This document shows positions 55,867 to 64,000 of a stretch of 64,000 nt of DNA, in pieces. The translations under genes were made by a program, and so were the position numbers. The notes below the pieces were generated by a model that saw only the letters and a program-made list of their open reading frames with translations, had not been told where the DNA came from and did not search any database. The stretch's first letter is position 1, and each line of letters opens with the position of its first letter. The DNA is from Phormidium tenue FACHB-1052. Its GTDB lineage: Bacteria > Cyanobacteriota > Cyanobacteriia > Phormidesmidales > Phormidesmidaceae. The DNA lies in the NCBI RefSeq assembly GCF_014696675.1, contig NZ_JACJQN010000003.1, positions 186,001 through 250,000 of the forward strand. Reading direction: 5' to 3'.

Positions 55867-56922
55867 CTAATTGGCCAACAGAGTGCTCTGGCGGCGGCTG
55901 TGGTCTTGAATGAAGGACTCCACTAAGGCCACATCGTCTTTGCTGCCCACCACAAAGGGCGTGCGCTGGTGAATCTTGCCGGGCACCACGCCCATAATGT
56001 CTTCGGTGCCAGTGCTGGCGCGCCCGCCCGCCTGCTCAATCAAAAAGGCTAGGGGTGCGGTTTCGTAGAGCAGTCGCAGCTTGCCCTCGGGCTTTTTAGT
56101 GGTGCCAGGGTAGAGAAACACGCCTCCTTGGGTGAGGATACGGTGGAAGTCGGCCACCAGCGCCCCGGTGTAGCGGGCCGAGTAGCCGTCGTGGCGGTGC
56201 ACGTAGCGGGTAAAGTCGCGAATGGCTTCTTCCCACTGCCAAAAGTTGCCCTCGTTGACGCTGTAGGTAGGGCCGTGGGCCGGCACCTGAATGTTTTCGG
56301 TGGCCAAAATAAACTCGCCCAGGCTGGGGTCGAGCACAAAGGCATGCACCCCCTTACCGATGGAGTACACCAAAACGGTGCTGGGGCCGTAGAGAATGTA
56401 GCCTGCCGCCAACTGCTGGTGGCCGTCTTGCAGCAGATCGGCCCCTGTGTGGTCGAGGTCATCGCCCTGCTGACGGCGAATCGAAAAAATAGAACCGACA
56501 TTGAGGTTGATATCGACGTTAGATGACCCATCAATGGGGTCGTAGAGCAGGGTGTAGCGGCCAATCGGGCAGTTTTCGGGGATGTAGTAGGGCTTGTCCA
56601 TCTCTTCGGAGGCCAGGCGGCAGACCAGGCCGCTCTGCTTGAAGACCGAGATAAACACGTCGTTGGCGTAGATATCCATCTTTTTGACGGCTTCGCCCTG
56701 GACGTTGGTGTCGCCGGTAAAGCCCAGGGCCGACTCCATCAGCCCGGCGCGGCTCAGGTGGCGGGCAATCAGCTTGCCCGCCAGGGCAATGCGGTTCATC
56801 AGGGCGCTGAGATCTTGGGCCTCAGGGCCAAAGCTGTGGAGCTGTTCGAGGACGTGGCGGGCGAGGGTGGTGCAGTCGCGATCGAGGGCAAAGGCAGCGG
56901 CGGCGGGTTGATAGTCGGCCAT
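55867..56922 (-). CDS. fbp: class I fructose-1,6-bisphosphatase
   Basis: About 351 residues from the ATG coding [11 protein letters not shown], which fits the family; a longer frame starts at 57051. Removes the 1-phosphate from fructose-1,6-bisphosphate, a gluconeogenic step that also supports carbon fixation. It contains the metal-site motif [29 protein letters not shown], and the [22 protein letters not shown] substrate loop. First gene of fbp-zwf-opcA, the usual cyanobacterial order. It lacks a neighbouring transaldolase gene. Confidence 0.97.
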   Translation of the reverse strand: MADYQPAAAAFALDRDCTTLARHVLEQLHSFGPEAQDLSALMNRIALAGKLIARHLSRAGLMESALGFTGDTNVQGEAVKKMDIYANDVFISVFKQSGLVCRLASEEMDKPYYIPENCPIGRYTLLYDPIDGSSNVDINLNVGSIFSIRRQQGDDLDHTGADLLQDGHQQLAAGYILYGPSTVLVYSIGKGVHAFVLDPSLGEFILATENIQVPAHGPTYSVNEGNFWQWEEAIRDFTRYVHRHDGYSARYTGALVADFHRILTQGGVFLYPGTTKKPEGKLRLLYETAPLAFLIEQAGGRASTGTEDIMGVVPGKIHQRTPFVVGSKDDVALVESFIQDHSRRQSTLLAN

Positions 56923-57183
56923 CGTAGGATTCCTTTCTGTGGGGTAGGGCTGTGGCGTATAGCGAGGGCGACAATCCCCTGGTGTTGTGTCTACAGGCTG
57001 TCTCCATGGTAAGAAGGCAGACTGCGATCGATGACCAACCTTTAGAGACACTTTAGAAATGAGGCATAAATGGAAACAACACTGAGCACCAGAGCTGGCC
57101 TCAGAGCCATTACTATTTCAGGGTTGGCAACAGCGCGATCGGGCAAATCTGCGCTTGCTAGAAGTGCAATGGTTCTGGCCTTA

Positions 57184-58107
57184 TCAGTAAGGTGATGAGC
57201 TGGGTTCTATCCGAGAGGACAGTTCAGCCTGACCTAACCAGCCTAGCACTAGGGGATTGACTAGCTCAGGGGCTTCATCCTGAGGGCAGTGGCCCACGCC
57301 CGGCAGTTCTTCCATTGCCTGAACTGTCGCGTAGTTCGCCAGGCTCCGGCCCATGGCCACCGGCTCCCAGGGGTCGTCTTGGCCCCAGATAATCCACACC
57401 GGGCACTGCACTAGGGGCAACAGGTCTTCGGGCAGGGGACCTTGGGAGTAGCGCACAAAGGCCAAAAACACGTCGGCAGCCCCCACCGTGAGGGCCGGGT
57501 TGAGAATGGCCTCGACCAGTTCGTCGGTGATGGCTTCGGGGCGGCGGTAGGCCTGACCGAGCAGATTGCGAATCACCTTGCGCTGGGCAATGCGGGAGAA
57601 AAAGAATCGCCCAATCTGGGGATAGCTCAGAATACTTTGCACAATAGGCGTGCTGAAGCGCTGGTGCCAGGGAATTTCGGCTCGCCGCCGCTCGTGCAGC
57701 AGGCGGATAGAGCAGTTGAGCATGACTACGCCCTTGACCCACTCAGACCCATCGACAGCAGCCTGGAGCGCCACGATGCAGCCGATGGAGTTGGCCACCA
57801 AGTAGGCGGGCTGACCAATCACCTCGCGGCAAAAGTCTACAATTTGCTGGCCCCAGGTCTCGAAGGTGTAGGGCAGGGGTTGATTGGGAGTGGGTTTGTC
57901 GGAGAGGCCAAAACCGATTAAGTCGATCGCATGGGCCTGAAAACTTTCGCCGTAGGCAGGCAGATTTTTGCGCCAGTGATCGCTCGACGCCCCAAACCCG
58001 TGAATGCACAGCACCGGGGCACCCGTTTCACCAATGTGCTGGTAGCGAATGGAAAACCCCTGCCATTGCCAGGTTTTAACGTCGGGAATAGCCAAGGCGG
58101 TGGTCAC
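57184..58107 (-). CDS. alpha/beta-fold hydrolase
   Basis: About 307 residues with a GTG start at 58107 (the longer frame would overlap the next gene). Catalytic triad: Ser in LVANSIGCIVALQA (nucleophile elbow, with Asn before Ser), Asp in IIWGQDDPWEP, and His in LPGVGHCPQDEAP. The oxyanion hole region is VLCIHGFGASSDHWRKN. It hydrolyses an ester, amide or C-C bond; the substrate is unknown. Such proteins close to photosynthetic housekeeping genes are common in cyanobacteria. Confidence 0.87.
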   Translation of the reverse strand: MTTALAIPDVKTWQWQGFSIRYQHIGETGAPVLCIHGFGASSDHWRKNLPAYGESFQAHAIDLIGFGLSDKPTPNQPLPYTFETWGQQIVDFCREVIGQPAYLVANSIGCIVALQAAVDGSEWVKGVVMLNCSIRLLHERRRAEIPWHQRFSTPIVQSILSYPQIGRFFFSRIAQRKVIRNLLGQAYRRPEAITDELVEAILNPALTVGAADVFLAFVRYSQGPLPEDLLPLVQCPVWIIWGQDDPWEPVAMGRSLANYATVQAMEELPGVGHCPQDEAPELVNPLVLGWLGQAELSSRIEPSSSPY

Positions 58108-58181
58108 AGCGGTAGCTCTCGAAGACGTCAGTCTGCTTAATACTCCTTCACAATAACGGAAAGGGTGGGGTTCAGCTAGGA

Positions 58182-58415
58182 CTAGGAGCGGGCGGACTCG
58201 TTGATAACGGCGATCGCCCACAGACAGCCCAGCAGCACGAGCGATCGCGCCAACACCTGTTCGAGAAAGAACACAATGGCCGCAGCTACGAAGGGCAAGT
58301 CGAGCACCAGGGCAATGACGTAGGCGATGGTGCAGCCCGCTAGCCCAAACAAGAAATACTTGATCAGGCTAAAGGTGAGGCTGAGCACGTGATGGGGACG
58401 GCGGGGGCGTTGCAT
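58182..58415 (-). CDS. small membrane protein
   Basis: About 77 residues from the ATG coding MQRPRRPHHVLSL. Two membrane helices (YFLFGLAGCTIAYVIALVLDLPF; AAIVFFLEQVLARSLVLLGCLWAIAVI) with a basic start. Unknown function. It precedes the hydrolase on the same strand and may be co-transcribed with it. Confidence 0.55.
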   Translation of the reverse strand: MQRPRRPHHVLSLTFSLIKYFLFGLAGCTIAYVIALVLDLPFVAAAIVFFLEQVLARSLVLLGCLWAIAVINESARS

Positions 58416-58668
58416 GGTAGTGTCCTCTAAGCTAAGGGCATGGCGATCGCTAGCACAGTTATTAACCAATGGTTGTGATCATTAAGTGTGTTTTGGGGTC
58501 ACGATGTGACGGGATCGAGAAGTGGATCGGTGAAAGCGGCATCGAATAACTGGCGCAGCCGACACAGCCCCAGGCGCAGCAGGTGATTTGAGATGACTGG
58601 GCCAATGCTTAAAATGGGTAGAGATTAGCTCGACCCCAGTGGCAGTTAGCCAGGTGGATAACTTTTCT

Positions 58669-59037
58669 ATGCCTTCTATGCCTCCATTGACCGACGATAC
58701 GCTGTGGGCCATTCTCAACGACGAGCTAGATGACGACACCGTGAACCGTCTGGTGTGGTGCAGCCTGAGCTACCAAGAAATTTCTGACGGCTGGGATAGC
58801 TCGGCGGTGGAGCCAGCTTGGGCTGAGAAATATCCAGAGCCGCCAAACTTTATCGAGAGCCGTCCGGCAACGGTGCAGCTGACCCGGTCGATTCCGCCAG
58901 AGTACAAGCAGCTGCTCAAGGAAGAATTGGGGTTTAAGGGGTATAGCATCGACCAGCTAATTCCTCGATTGACGCGGCGAGCGACAATGGTGAGCTGGCT
59001 GCTGAGCCAGCGCAAGCAGTCAATGGGTGGTGACTAA
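58669..59037 (+). CDS. conserved-looking hypothetical protein
   Basis: About 122 residues, starting at one of three close ATGs (58639 in a longer frame, 58669, 58678). Mostly helical: TLWAILNDELDDDTVNRLVWCSLSYQEISDGWD...PPEYKQLLKEELGFKGYSIDQLIPRLTRRATMVSWLLSQRKQS. No signal or membrane segment and no motif that I recognise. Confidence 0.6.
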   Translation: MPSMPPLTDDTLWAILNDELDDDTVNRLVWCSLSYQEISDGWDSSAVEPAWAEKYPEPPNFIESRPATVQLTRSIPPEYKQLLKEELGFKGYSIDQLIPRLTRRATMVSWLLSQRKQSMGGD

Positions 59038-59116
59038 GCGCAAAACCATTTGTTTTTTTGGCAGGCTACGCCAACCGATGAGATCTTCAAGCAAGTTAGC
59101 AGCGACCCAAAATTAG

Positions 59117-59142
59117 AAAAGGATGCGGGTTAACCCGCATCC
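59117..59142 (-). terminator. perfect palindrome plus T-tract, ssb terminator
   Basis: A 22-bp perfect palindrome (half GGATGCGGGTT, 59121-59142). On the minus strand it is followed by TTTTCTAATTTT, which fits a rho-independent terminator for the ssb transcript about 120 bp past its stop. The same hairpin lies about 80 bp past the stop of the + strand gene ending at 59037. Confidence 0.7.
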
Positions 59143-59260
59143 TCGCTCTCAACCCACGGCGCTCTCTCCGTGGATCTTGGTTCTGCTAGGGACATTGGCG
59201 AAGGCAATCTGTGGCGTGGGGATTGCCGCTTGGCCAAGGGCTAGCAGAATAACTCAATAG

Positions 59261-59638
59261 TTAAAACTCGCTTTCTGGTTTAGGTTCTTCAACTTTGGGA
59301 GAAGAATCCAGAAAGATATCGGTGGCTTTGAGCTGAAGCCCGGCCCGCGCCTGGGAGTCAGTTTTGCTGACGTAGGGGGAGGCATCGATCGCACCGCTAG
59401 CGATAATCAGCGAGCCCTTTTTAACGTGGGTGAGCTTGCGCCAGGCGGGGGAACCTTCCCACACGCTGATATCGACGGTAAAGCTGTCGTTGTCTTTGCG
59501 GCTGGGAATGCGATCGACGTAGATGGTCATTTCGGCTACCTGGGCGCTGCCGCCGGTTTTGCGCTCAATGTGGCGCACCTGAGGGTCGGCGGCGACATTG
59601 CCGGATAGGGTGCACAGATTTAATCCGCGACTGGACAT
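59261..59638 (-). CDS. ssb: single-stranded DNA-binding protein
   Basis: 125 residues. OB-fold sequence of the SSB family: LNLCTLSGNVAADPQVRHIE...AEMTIYVDRIPSR, FTVDISVWEGSPAWRKLTHVKKGSLIIASGAIDASPYVSK. The tail is short and acidic (KVEEPKPESEF) in place of the longer glycine-rich tail of E. coli SSB. It is among the shorter cyanobacterial SSB proteins and may be a second paralogue. Confidence 0.88.
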   Translation of the reverse strand: MSSRGLNLCTLSGNVAADPQVRHIERKTGGSAQVAEMTIYVDRIPSRKDNDSFTVDISVWEGSPAWRKLTHVKKGSLIIASGAIDASPYVSKTDSQARAGLQLKATDIFLDSSPKVEEPKPESEF

Positions 59639-59863
59639 AGCTGGGGTCTCCTTGGGTTAGATGCACCAGACCCCGCCCGACGCGACAGATGTCTGTGGTT
59701 TTAATATGCACAAGCTAAATTCATAATTTGCTATGGATTTTTACGTAACTTTTTAGACTACTGGCTACGTATATTTAGCCGCGTAGGGAAATGGGGATTG
59801 TAAAGTTGGCTTCGGCCATGGCCCGGCTTAGCGATATGCTAAGCCTGAAGGAATTACAGTGCT

Positions 59864-60766
59864 ATGACCACCCAATCGGTAAACCCAGCTAACCGCAAAC
59901 TCTGGCTAGCGGCGATAAAGCCCCCTATGTATAGTGTTGCCATCATGCCGATGGTGGTGGGCAGCGCGATCGCCTACGCTGAAACCGGCCAATTTGACGG
60001 CGGTATTTTTGCGCTATTTTTGCTGGCGGCGGTGCTTATTTTGGCCTGGGAAAACCTCAGTAATGATGTGTTTGACTCGGAGACCGGCATTGATGTTAAC
60101 AAAGCGCATTCTGTCGTTAACCTAACGCGCAACCGGAGATTGGTTTTTGCCTTAGCGAATCTGTGTTTGGGGCTAGGCATCGCCGGGATTGTGGCGATCG
60201 CCCTGGTTCAGCAAGACCCCACCGTGCTGGCGATCGTTCTGATTTGCTGCGGGCTGGGCTATATGTACCAGGGGCCGCCCTTTCGCCTGGGCTACCAAGG
60301 GCTGGGGGAGGTGCTGTGCTTTTTTAGCTTTGGCCCCCTGGCCATGGGGGCGGCCTACTATAGCCAGACTCAGAGCTGGTCGTGGGGCAGCCAAATAGCG
60401 GGGGTGATGGTGGGGTTGACCACGACCCTAGTGCTGTTTTGCTCCCACTTTCACCAGGTGGAGGATGATATTGCGGCGGGCAAGCGATCGCCCATTGTGC
60501 GTCTGGGCACAAAGCGAGGGGCGCTGCTAGTGCCCTGGGTCTGTGGCATTGTGTTTGCGATCGCCGCCCTGGCCCTGGTTCTAGGTATTTTTCCAGTCTG
60601 GACGGCGCTGGTGTTTTTGAGCCTGCTCTCGGCCTGGCGGCTCAGTCGCCACGTCACCCGCTACCACGACCAACCCCAACGGGTCTTCAACGCCAAGTTT
60701 TTTGCCATTGGCTTTCACTTTTGGAGCGGGGTGCTGCTGAGCCTGGGGTTTTGGCTGAGCGCTTAG
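59864..60766 (+). CDS. menA: 2-carboxy-1,4-naphthoquinone phytyltransferase
   Basis: 300 residues, about eight to nine membrane helices. UbiA-family prenyltransferase with both Asp motifs: NDVFDSETGID (67-77) and QVEDDIAAGKRS. In cyanobacteria it attaches a phytyl chain to the naphthoquinone head of phylloquinone (vitamin K1), the A1 electron carrier of photosystem I. It leads the men gene run menA-menC-menE, with 33 bp to menC. Confidence 0.94.
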   Translation: MTTQSVNPANRKLWLAAIKPPMYSVAIMPMVVGSAIAYAETGQFDGGIFALFLLAAVLILAWENLSNDVFDSETGIDVNKAHSVVNLTRNRRLVFALANLCLGLGIAGIVAIALVQQDPTVLAIVLICCGLGYMYQGPPFRLGYQGLGEVLCFFSFGPLAMGAAYYSQTQSWSWGSQIAGVMVGLTTTLVLFCSHFHQVEDDIAAGKRSPIVRLGTKRGALLVPWVCGIVFAIAALALVLGIFPVWTALVFLSLLSAWRLSRHVTRYHDQPQRVFNAKFFAIGFHFWSGVLLSLGFWLSA

Positions 60767-60770
60767 CCAG

Positions 60771-60788
60771 GTTTTGAGTTTTGAATTG
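60771..60788. repeat. AT-rich AGTTTTGAATT repeat, copy 4
   Basis: A short piece, GTTTTGAGTTTTGAATTG, fills the 33-bp gap between menA and menC. Same family as copies at 20747, 46204 and 53793. Confidence 0.65.
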
Positions 60789-60799
60789 ACAGCCAGACA

Positions 60800-61792
60800 A
60801 TGGGTATTGAGTTAGCAATTCGTCTCTACCGACGACGGTTTGCCCAGCCGTTGCACACGGCCCACGGCCCCTGGGTATGGCGAGAGGGCCTGCTGCTGCG
60901 CCTGAGGGATAGCCTGGGACAAGTAGGTTACGGCGAGGTGGCCCCGATTCCTTGGTTTGGCAGCGAATCGATGGCCGAGGCGCTGGCGTTTTGCCAAGCT
61001 CAGGGGGATGAGTGGCGCTGCGGGGAAATTCCCGCTGCTCTCCCAGCTACTCAGTTTGGGCTGGAATCTGCCCAGGCCGATTTGGCGGGGCAGATCGCTA
61101 GGCAAAAACCAGCGATTCCTACGGATAGCTTGGCCAACGCCGCTATCTGCGGCCTCCTGCCCGCTGGCGAAACGGCGTTATCAGTTGCCCCCCAGCGCTT
61201 AGCCCAAGGCCATCAAACGTTGAAGTGGAAGATTGGCGTGGCTTCAATCGCTGACGAAATCCGCTGGCTCGATCAGTTGATGGTCAACCTGCCCATGAAT
61301 ACTCGGCTGCGGCTGGATGCCAATGGTGGGCTGAATCTGGCCCAGGCTGAGCAATGGCTGGTGGCCTGCGATCGCATCAACACCAATTCTCAACTGGCCA
61401 CAGTTGAACACCTGGAGCAGCCGCTGCCGCCCGATCAGCTAGCGGCCATGACAGCACTGGGGGAGCGCTATCAAACCGCGATCGCCCTAGATGAATCGGT
61501 TGCTACGGTGGCTCAGCTAGAGAAATGTTGGCAACAGGGCTGGCGAGGGGTGTTTGTGGTCAAGCCGGCGATCGCGGGTTCGCCCCAGCAGCTAGAAGCC
61601 TTCTGCCAACGGCATCGCCCCCGCCTCGTCTTTTCCTCTGCCTTTGAAACCGCGATCGGGCGACGGGCCGCATTGGCGATCGCCGCCCGTTGCTCTCCCG
61701 CCCCAGAACCAGCCCTAGGCTTTGGCACCCAGGGCTGGTTTGCCGACGATTGGGATACCCTCACCCCCGCCGAACTATGGGACAGACTTTAA
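60800..61792 (+). CDS. menC: o-succinylbenzoate synthase
   Basis: 330 residues, enolase superfamily. Catalytic Lys in LKWKIG, metal ligands in LRLDANGG (Asp), VEHLEQPL (Glu) and IALDES (Asp), and the second Lys in VFVVKPAIAG. Makes o-succinylbenzoate by dehydration, step four of the phylloquinone ring pathway. It overlaps menE by 16 bases, so translation is coupled. Confidence 0.95.
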   Translation: MGIELAIRLYRRRFAQPLHTAHGPWVWREGLLLRLRDSLGQVGYGEVAPIPWFGSESMAEALAFCQAQGDEWRCGEIPAALPATQFGLESAQADLAGQIARQKPAIPTDSLANAAICGLLPAGETALSVAPQRLAQGHQTLKWKIGVASIADEIRWLDQLMVNLPMNTRLRLDANGGLNLAQAEQWLVACDRINTNSQLATVEHLEQPLPPDQLAAMTALGERYQTAIALDESVATVAQLEKCWQQGWRGVFVVKPAIAGSPQQLEAFCQRHRPRLVFSSAFETAIGRRAALAIAARCSPAPEPALGFGTQGWFADDWDTLTPAELWDRL

Positions 61793-63183
61793 GCGCACTG
61801 CTTCAAACTCGCTGGGGCGACGACTGGCTGATCGGCCCCAGCAGCCAGTCGTTTTGGCAGTACCTCAATGAATTCATTCCTGTTTTTGCTGCCTATAGAG
61901 AATTCTGCGGTTCCCACAGCCCCGCAGTTTTGATCGCCGAACCTGAACCGCTTCAGTTTTTGGCGGCCTCTCTAGCCGCCTGGTCAGCAGATTGCACCGT
62001 GGTCTTGGCTAACCCTCGCTGGGGCGAGAACGAGCGCCACCAGGTGCAGACCATGGTCGATCCAGCCTGGGGCAATCCCTTGGTACCGAGAATTTCGGCC
62101 TATGCCTGCCGAGTGCCCGACGGACAGTCAAGGCAGATGCTCATTCCTACGGGCGGTTCGTCGGGACAGATCAAGTTTGTGGCGCATAACTGGGAGACCT
62201 TAATGGTCTCTGTAGAAGGCTTTCGCGCCCACTTTGAGGTCGAGCGCGTTCACGCTTACTGCGTACTGCCGCTGTTTCACGTTAGCGGGCTGATGCAGGC
62301 GTTGCGGGTGCTGTCCACAGGCGGGCAGCTAGCGCTCCAGCCCTACGGCCATCTCAAACGGGAAGAATTCTTGCCCTTACCGCCCGGTGGATTTCTCTCG
62401 CTAGTGCCGACTCAGTTGCAAGAACTGCTGGCTTTAGGCAGTGAGTTTATTTCCTGGCTGCGAAGTTTTCGAGCAGTGTTGTTGGGGGGCGCTCCGGCAG
62501 GGAAGGCGCTGCTCGATCAGTCTCAAACTTTGGGCATTCCCGTTGCCCTTACCTACGGCATGACCGAAACCGCCGCCCAGGTTGCCACCCTGCTGCCAGA
62601 GGAATTTTTGGCGGGGCACCGCAGCAGCGGCAGACCGTTACCCCATGTAAAACTCACTGTTATTAATGATCAGGGGCAACCCCAGCGATCGGGGCAAGCG
62701 GGGCGGGTGGTTATTCAGGCCGAATCCTTGGCTTTAGGATATCGGGGTGCTTCCAGCAAAAAGGGTTCCTGGGTGGTGGGCAGTGCCCACCCTACGGGGT
62801 TCGCTACTGATGATATTGGCTATTTGGATGACGGGGGCTATCTACACATCGTTGGGCGCAGCAGCACCAAGATTATTACCGGCGGCGAGAATGTGTTCCC
62901 TGAGGAGATTGAGGCGGTGCTGTTGGCGACGGGCTGGGTGAACGATGCTTGCGTGGTGGGGCTGCCCTGCGATCGCTGGGGTCAGCAGCTTTGCGCCCTG
63001 GTGATGATGGATTCCTCAATATCGCTAAACGATCTCACTGAACGACTGCGATCGCAGTTAGCCCCCTTCAAACTACCCAAGCAGTGGATTCTCGTTAGCG
63101 CCCTACCTAGAACCGCCCAGGGCAAACTCAGCCGTCCCCAGGCCTTAGCGCTGGCTCAAAAGATTCTGGGCATGGCCTGTTAA
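61777..63183 (+). CDS. menE: o-succinylbenzoate-CoA ligase
   Basis: 468 residues from the ATG coding MGQTLSALLQ, which overlaps the menC stop; a longer frame from 61690 is unlikely. AMP-binding family: P-loop-like LIPTGGSSGQIKFV, GGAPAGKAL, ALTYGMTETAAQV, ATDDIGYLDDGGYLHIVGRSSTKIITGGENVFPEEIE and the catalytic Lys region RTAQGKLSR. Activates o-succinylbenzoate with CoA. A copy of the dispersed GGTGGGCA palindrome (62775-62795) is read in-frame as residues near 333-340 (VVGSAHPT), in a loop just before the conserved TDDIGY motif. Confidence 0.94.
   Translation: MGQTLSALLQTRWGDDWLIGPSSQSFWQYLNEFIPVFAAYREFCGSHSPAVLIAEPEPLQFLAASLAAWSADCTVVLANPRWGENERHQVQTMVDPAWGNPLVPRISAYACRVPDGQSRQMLIPTGGSSGQIKFVAHNWETLMVSVEGFRAHFEVERVHAYCVLPLFHVSGLMQALRVLSTGGQLALQPYGHLKREEFLPLPPGGFLSLVPTQLQELLALGSEFISWLRSFRAVLLGGAPAGKALLDQSQTLGIPVALTYGMTETAAQVATLLPEEFLAGHRSSGRPLPHVKLTVINDQGQPQRSGQAGRVVIQAESLALGYRGASSKKGSWVVGSAHPTGFATDDIGYLDDGGYLHIVGRSSTKIITGGENVFPEEIEAVLLATGWVNDACVVGLPCDRWGQQLCALVMMDSSISLNDLTERLRSQLAPFKLPKQWILVSALPRTAQGKLSRPQALALAQKILGMAC
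62775..62795. repeat. dispersed palindromic repeat, copy 4, inside menE
   Basis: The same 21-bp core as at 16811, 37292 and 53880, here in the menE coding sequence. The reading frame is kept. Confidence 0.88.
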
Positions 63184-63193
63184 GATTCCTGAC

Positions 63194-63649
63194 TCATTTC
63201 ACGGGTTTGATCCAGTTCTGCTGGCGCGCTAGCTCTAGGCTAGCGGCAGCGGCGGCAAATATGAGCAGGCTTTCGGCGATCGCCACCGCAAAGGGCCAGC
63301 CCCGCAGGCTAACCGCTGCCGCCACATTCACCAGGGCCAGTCCCCGCACCAGACTAAAGGCAAGAACGACTCCGGCTTTAAGCTGCGGGTTTGGGTCTTG
63401 GCGCACGGCGTAGCGGTAGGTGATGCCGAAGAGGCCACCGGAGAGGCCCGCAAAAATGGCGCTGACCCAAAAGGTGCTGCCGCTTAGACCGGATGCGATC
63501 GAGGTCAACGCTGCTCCCCAACCGATGGTCGGCACTCGATGCGCCAGCAGTAGACTCCCAGCAGCCATTCCCGCAGCGATCCCCGCTAGCACCGCTGCCT
63601 TCAGCGACTCAATTCGATCTTCATCTGTAAACGGACGCGCGATCGCCAC
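63194..63649 (-). CDS. hypothetical membrane protein
   Basis: 151 residues with about four membrane helices (AAVLAGIAAGMAAGSLLLAHR; STFWVSAIFAGLSGGLFGITYRYAV; AGVVLAFSLVRGLALVNVAAAVS; FAVAIAESLLIFAAAAASLELA). No enzymatic motif. Its start lies 8 bp after the flavin-oxidase stop on the same strand, so it is likely co-transcribed with it. Convergent with menE. Confidence 0.72.
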   Translation of the reverse strand: MAIARPFTDEDRIESLKAAVLAGIAAGMAAGSLLLAHRVPTIGWGAALTSIASGLSGSTFWVSAIFAGLSGGLFGITYRYAVRQDPNPQLKAGVVLAFSLVRGLALVNVAAAVSLRGWPFAVAIAESLLIFAAAAASLELARQQNWIKPVK

Positions 63650-63657
63650 AACAGCCT

Positions 63658-64000
63658 CTATTTCGCCTCAACTCGTTCCAGCCAGCCGCGCATTTTGCCG
63701 GGGTTGAGCAGCCCGTGGGGGTCAACCTCAGCCTTAAAATTCACCTGTACCGCGTCCACCTTTTTCATGCCGCCGTCTTCGAGCAGATAGGTGTGGGGGT
63801 TGGCGATCAGCGCGCCGTGCTCTTCGTGGTAGCGAATAATTTCGGCCAGACGCTCAGGGGTCGAATAGCGCACGATTTGCAGCGCCGCCGGAATCGTGTT
63901 GCCCCCCATGCGCAGGTACTCCAGGTGCATGATCACCTCGTCGCCAAAGTATTCATAGAAGTGGCGCACCCGCTCCAGCTTAGAGTCGTAGGGAAACAGG
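63658..64000 (-). CDS. FAD-linked oxidase, C-terminal part (cut by window edge)
   Basis: The visible 114 codons end the gene; it continues to the right beyond the window with no stop. The sequence (LFPYDSKLERVRHFYEYFGDEVIMHLEYLRMGGNTIPAALQIVRY...EEHGALIANPHTYLLEDGGMKKVDAVQVNFKAEVDPHGLLNPGKM) matches the C-terminal cap of FAD-binding oxidases of the glycolate/lactate oxidase (GlcD) type. The substrate is unknown. No start is visible. Confidence 0.75.
   Translation of the reverse strand, partial: LFPYDSKLERVRHFYEYFGDEVIMHLEYLRMGGNTIPAALQIVRYSTPERLAEIIRYHEEHGALIANPHTYLLEDGGMKKVDAVQVNFKAEVDPHGLLNPGKMRGWLERVEAK

Noticed and set aside
57070-57189. 39-codon frame [18 protein letters not shown]... 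on the + strand
   Set aside because: Short, no ribosome site, no family resemblance, and it overlaps the end of the hydrolase gene.

Overview
The window is chromosomal DNA of a GC-rich cyanobacterium. The evidence is the very dense HIP1 octamer GCGATCGC, often read in-frame inside genes, together with cyanobacterial families: petL, phylloquinone genes menA/menC/menE, opcA-zwf-fbp, a Cys-motif hemB, class II Calvin-type aldolase, DUF29, DUF2993, DUF3146 and cyanobacterial repeat elements. A Leptolyngbya/Nodosilinea-like filament is plausible but is a guess. No rRNA, intact transposase, CRISPR array or phage module is visible.

Layout. 0-9.4 kb: a lipoprotein gene overlapping a GUN4-WD40 fusion gene, a secreted metallophosphatase, a single-GAF protein with a bilin-type Cys-His, a decayed MoaD/ThiS-like gene, a type IV pilin, DUF29, a cyclophilin and small hypotheticals. 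9.5-20.8 kb: fused proline dehydrogenase/P5C dehydrogenase, a TPR protein, a PhnD/PhnC-type transporter pair lacking its permease, an EEP nuclease-like protein, surE, hemB, tRNA-Lys(UUU), fba and an inositol-monophosphatase-like gene. 20.8-35.5 kb: a giant multi-TM protein, a GT2 glycosyltransferase, nadK, DUF3146, YqgF/RuvX-like, smc, DUF411, a 2OG-Fe(II) oxygenase-like protein and a COG2509-type flavoprotein. 35.5-38.7 kb is the most accessory stretch: VapBC-like toxin-antitoxin, the scar of a type IIG restriction-modification gene, a frameshifted antitoxin-like gene, inverted repeats and a 21-bp tandem repeat. 38.7-46.4 kb: an orphan CheB, a cation/proton antiporter, an exonuclease, DUF2993, a methyltransferase, hisB, aroB and petL (31 codons). 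46.4-50.3 kb: an exopolysaccharide block (polymerase/ligase, initiating sugar transferase, GT4). 50.4-58.5 kb: SH3, PdeM-like, opcA-zwf-fbp and an alpha/beta hydrolase. 58.6-64 kb: ssb, menA-menC-menE and a flavin oxidase cut by the right edge.

How genes work together. fbp, zwf and opcA lie in one orientation and cover the switch point between the Calvin cycle and the oxidative pentose phosphate pathway; fba supplies fructose-1,6-bisphosphate. menC and menE (16-nt overlap) with menA supply three steps to phylloquinone. hemB feeds tetrapyrroles, and a GUN4 domain (a porphyrin-binding family) occurs in an apparently exported WD40 protein.

Most notable: the exported GUN4-WD40 fusion with its overlapping lipoprotein gene; several small dispersed repeats, three of which are absorbed into open reading frames (menE, pruA, the giant membrane protein); and the 36.6-38.5 kb cluster of gene scars and 21-bp repeats.
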